A DNA stretch of 6,199 bases from positions 1-6,199 of the forward strand of contig JAGNMH010000344.1 in the NCBI GenBank assembly GCA_017991275.1, written 5' to 3'. This DNA is from Acidobacteriota bacterium (GTDB taxonomy: Bacteria; Acidobacteriota; Blastocatellia; RBC074). Below, in pieces: positions 4,781 through 6,199 of the stretch. Under the pieces are notes generated by a model. The model was not told the origin of the DNA and ran no database searches. It saw only the letters and a program-made list of their open reading frames with translations. A program made the position numbers and the translations under genes. Within the stretch, counting starts at the first letter, position 1, and each line of letters begins with the position of its first letter.

Positions 4781-6199
4781 ATGAACTTTGATTCACCACG
4801 AAAAACACAAAAGGCACAAAAGTCTTCAATCAGGCTTTTGTGCCTTTTGTGCTTTTTCGTGGTGAATGTTTTTTTTCCTGCCTGTTCGTCGCCGCCGGCT
4901 AAAAGTGAATTCAACGTTGCGGCTCAGCCAATTCGAAACATCAACGAAGCCGAACAGGACAAGCTCTTACAAAAAGTCGCTGCCGAAGCTCTTGGCGAAC
5001 GCGAAGGCACGGTGATTGTCATTGATCCTCAGACCGGAAGGTTGCGCGCTGTCGTCAATCCTCGTTTGGCTTTTGAGCAAGCCTTTCCGCCGGGTTCGGC
5101 AATCAAACCTTTCACGGCGTTGGCGGCTTTGCGAGCCGGGCTGCTGGATTTGCAGACGCGCAGGCAATGCCAGACCAAATACTCGCACGAAGATTTCGAA
5201 ATCGTTTGTTCACATCCGCGCAGCAACTCGCCTTTTAGTCTGACTCAGGCTTTGGCGTATTCCTGCAACGATTATTTTGCTCACGTCGGCGAACGTTTGA
5301 GCGAAGGAACTTTTAACGCGGCGCTCGGCGGTTTTGGCTTCGGCGAACGAACCGGAGTTGCGGCCAACGAAGCTGCGGGAAGTTTGCCGCGTGGCGAATG
5401 GCGAGTTCAGACGGCGCTGGGTGACGACGACAAATTTCTGGTGACGCCGATTCAACTGATGGCGGCTTATGCGGCGCTGGTCAACGGAGGCCATCTTTAT
5501 CGGCCCAGACAAACATCGGACGCGGCTTTCGCTCCGACTGAAACTGCTCGGTTAAACATCTCGACGACTCATCGAACCGCCTTGATCGAAGGCATGCGCG
5601 GCGCGGTGAAGTACGGCACGGCGTCCAAAACTGAACTCGGAAATTTGCCGGGCTTTGTTTTCGGCAAGACTGGAACTTCGACTGCCAGCAATGGCTTTCG
5701 CACTCAAGGCTGGTTTGTTGGTTTTGCGGCGGACAAGCGACCAACGGGAGTTCCTGCGCCTGAGCAAGTGAAACTCGGCGTGCTGGTTTTTCTGAAACGC
5801 GCTCACGGTTCTCAGGCGGCGGAGCTTGCTGGAAAGATTCTTGAACTTGGAACGACGGGGAGACGAGGAGACGGGGAGACGGGGAGATCAGGCGATCAAG
5901 TTGACTTGGGTAATCAACCGTCGCAAGAAGCAAGCTACGAGTTACAAGAAATGTTTTCCCCCCGTCTCCCTGTCCCCCGGTCTCCCCGTCTCAATCGCAA
6001 TCCGCAATCCGTCAAAGTGCGCTCGATCAGCGAAAACACTACGCGTGAAATGCCGCTGGAAAATTACCTGGTCGGAGTTTTGGCCGCCGAGTCCAGCATC
6101 GAATCCGAGCCTGAAGCATTGAAAGCTCAAGCCGTCATAAGCAGGACTTTTGCGGTTCGCAATCCCGGACGCCACGCGCGCGAAGGTTACGATCTGTGC
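4781..6199 (+). CDS. Putative lipoprotein fusing a penicillin-binding transpeptidase domain to a SpoIID/LytB domain (3' end outside window)
   Basis: The frame is open for 473 codons to the window edge. ATG 4781 is the only in-frame ATG before the active site and lies four bases after the preceding stop, suggesting translational coupling; no clear Shine-Dalgarno site is seen. Residues 1-35 form a signal peptide: basic n-region (R7, K8, K11, K14, R18), hydrophobic core (19-32) and a lipobox-like FPAC with Cys35. The transpeptidase domain (about 60-355) has all three active-site motifs: S106-A-I-K109, S161-C-N163 and K296-T-G298, plus VTPIQLMAAYAALVNGG. It would cross-link peptidoglycan or cleave D-Ala peptides. 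A 50-residue repeat-derived linker follows. The SpoIID domain starts near 415 with MPLENYLVGVLAAES and ALKAQAVISRTFAV; Glu437 sits where the SpoIID catalytic Glu is expected. SpoIID proteins are lytic transglycosylases acting on denuded glycan strands. No bifunctional-PBP glycosyltransferase domain is present. The fusion is unusual; domain calls are strong and the lipoprotein call moderate. Confidence 0.9.
   Translation, partial: MNFDSPRKTQKAQKSSIRLLCLLCFFVVNVFFPACSSPPAKSEFNVAAQPIRNINEAEQDKLLQKVAAEALGEREGTVIVIDPQTGRLRAVVNPRLAFEQAFPPGSAIKPFTALAALRAGLLDLQTRRQCQTKYSHEDFEIVCSHPRSNSPFSLTQALAYSCNDYFAHVGERLSEGTFNAALGGFGFGERTGVAANEAAGSLPRGEWRVQTALGDDDKFLVTPIQLMAAYAALVNGGHLYRPRQTSDAAFAPTETARLNISTTHRTALIEGMRGAVKYGTASKTELGNLPGFVFGKTGTSTASNGFRTQGWFVGFAADKRPTGVPAPEQVKLGVLVFLKRAHGSQAAELAGKILELGTTGRRGDGETGRSGDQVDLGNQPSQEASYELQEMFSPRLPVPRSPRLNRNPQSVKVRSISENTTREMPLENYLVGVLAAESSIESEPEALKAQAVISRTFAVRNPGRHAREGYDLC
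4791..4867. repeat. Near-perfect long inverted repeat encoding the signal peptide
   Basis: Left arm 4791-4822 (starting ATTCACCACGAAAAACAC) and right arm 4835-4867 are reverse complements over 32 bases except for one extra base in the right arm. T4823-G4834, C4824-G4833 and T4825-A4832 extend the stem and leave a six-base loop. A run of eight T (4869-4876) follows one base after the stem, so as RNA it resembles an intrinsic terminator. It starts ten bases after the ATG at 4781 and lies in frame. Codons in the left arm give S5-K14 (basic) and those in the right arm give L19-N29 (hydrophobic). From memory, similar CACCACGAA...CACAAAAGGCAC palindromes are dispersed in many environmental genomes; this was not checked. 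Confidence 0.92.
5854..5990. repeat. Inverted GGGGAGAC-type repeat inside the coding sequence, forming the interdomain linker
   Basis: Left arm 5854-5887 is built from tandem GACGGGGA/GACGAGGA units. Right arm 5957-5990 is its reverse complement at 29 of 34 positions. Between them lie 69 bases. The reading frame passes through the whole structure, giving a Gly/Arg/Glu-rich stretch from the left arm (residues 358-369, TTGRRGDGETGR) and a Pro/Arg-rich stretch from the right arm (about 393-404, SPRLPVPRSPRL). It falls exactly between the transpeptidase domain and the SpoIID domain. The arms are purine-rich then pyrimidine-rich, unlike the surrounding codon use, which suggests an inserted dispersed repeat. 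Confidence 0.88.

Noticed and set aside
5481..5933. 150-codon minus-strand frame opposite the transpeptidase domain
   Set aside because: It lies antisense to a domain with all three penicillin-binding motifs intact and has no recognisable features of its own.
3149..5990. CRISPR array
   Set aside because: The repeats are palindromic units of three different families without regular spacers; no array structure or cas gene is present.

Overview
The window looks like chromosomal DNA of an environmental, probably Gram-negative (diderm) bacterium. It is about half G+C, has coding-dense plus-strand genes, and carries several families of short palindromic repeats. Gene content (a large thioester alpha-2-macroglobulin, SpoIID/penicillin-binding enzymes, a brnTA-type toxin-antitoxin pair) and repeat style would suit a soil Acidobacteriota, perhaps Blastocatellia-like. 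That placement is a low-confidence inference.

Layout, all genes on the plus strand. Positions 3-3137 hold the C-terminal ~1,044 codons of a bacterial alpha-2-macroglobulin (A2M) with an intact Cys-x-Glu-Gln thioester; its N-terminus lies upstream of the window. Positions 3149-3280 hold two REP-like palindromes in opposite orientation plus a degenerate third one between them. Positions 3290-4060 encode an unrecognised six-helix membrane protein. Positions 4061-4638 hold a toxin-antitoxin insertion: brnT killed by an in-frame TGA, and an intact brnA-type antitoxin. Directly after it, 4636-4776 repeats the last ~35 codons of the membrane protein gene at 87% nucleotide identity, almost all differences being synonymous. 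Four bases after that fragment's stop, at 4781, begins an ORF that stays open to the window end. It encodes a putative lipoprotein joining a penicillin-binding transpeptidase domain to a SpoIID/LytB peptidoglycan-hydrolase domain.

The most striking observation concerns this last gene. A near-perfect 32-bp inverted repeat (4791-4867) sits inside its 5' end. The A-rich left arm encodes the positively charged n-region of the signal peptide, and its reverse complement encodes the hydrophobic core. A second, unrelated inverted repeat (5854-5990) forms the linker between the two catalytic domains, also in frame. Palindromic repeats appear to have supplied two functional parts of one protein.

How the genes may work together: in Proteobacteria, periplasmic A2M genes are often found beside pbpC, and the usual interpretation is that A2M traps invading proteases while the penicillin-binding protein repairs the wall. 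Here A2M lies near a gene that joins peptidoglycan cross-linking and glycan-strand cleavage activities, with a small membrane protein between them. The arrangement suggests an envelope defence and remodelling cluster that was later interrupted by the toxin-antitoxin cassette and partial gene duplication.
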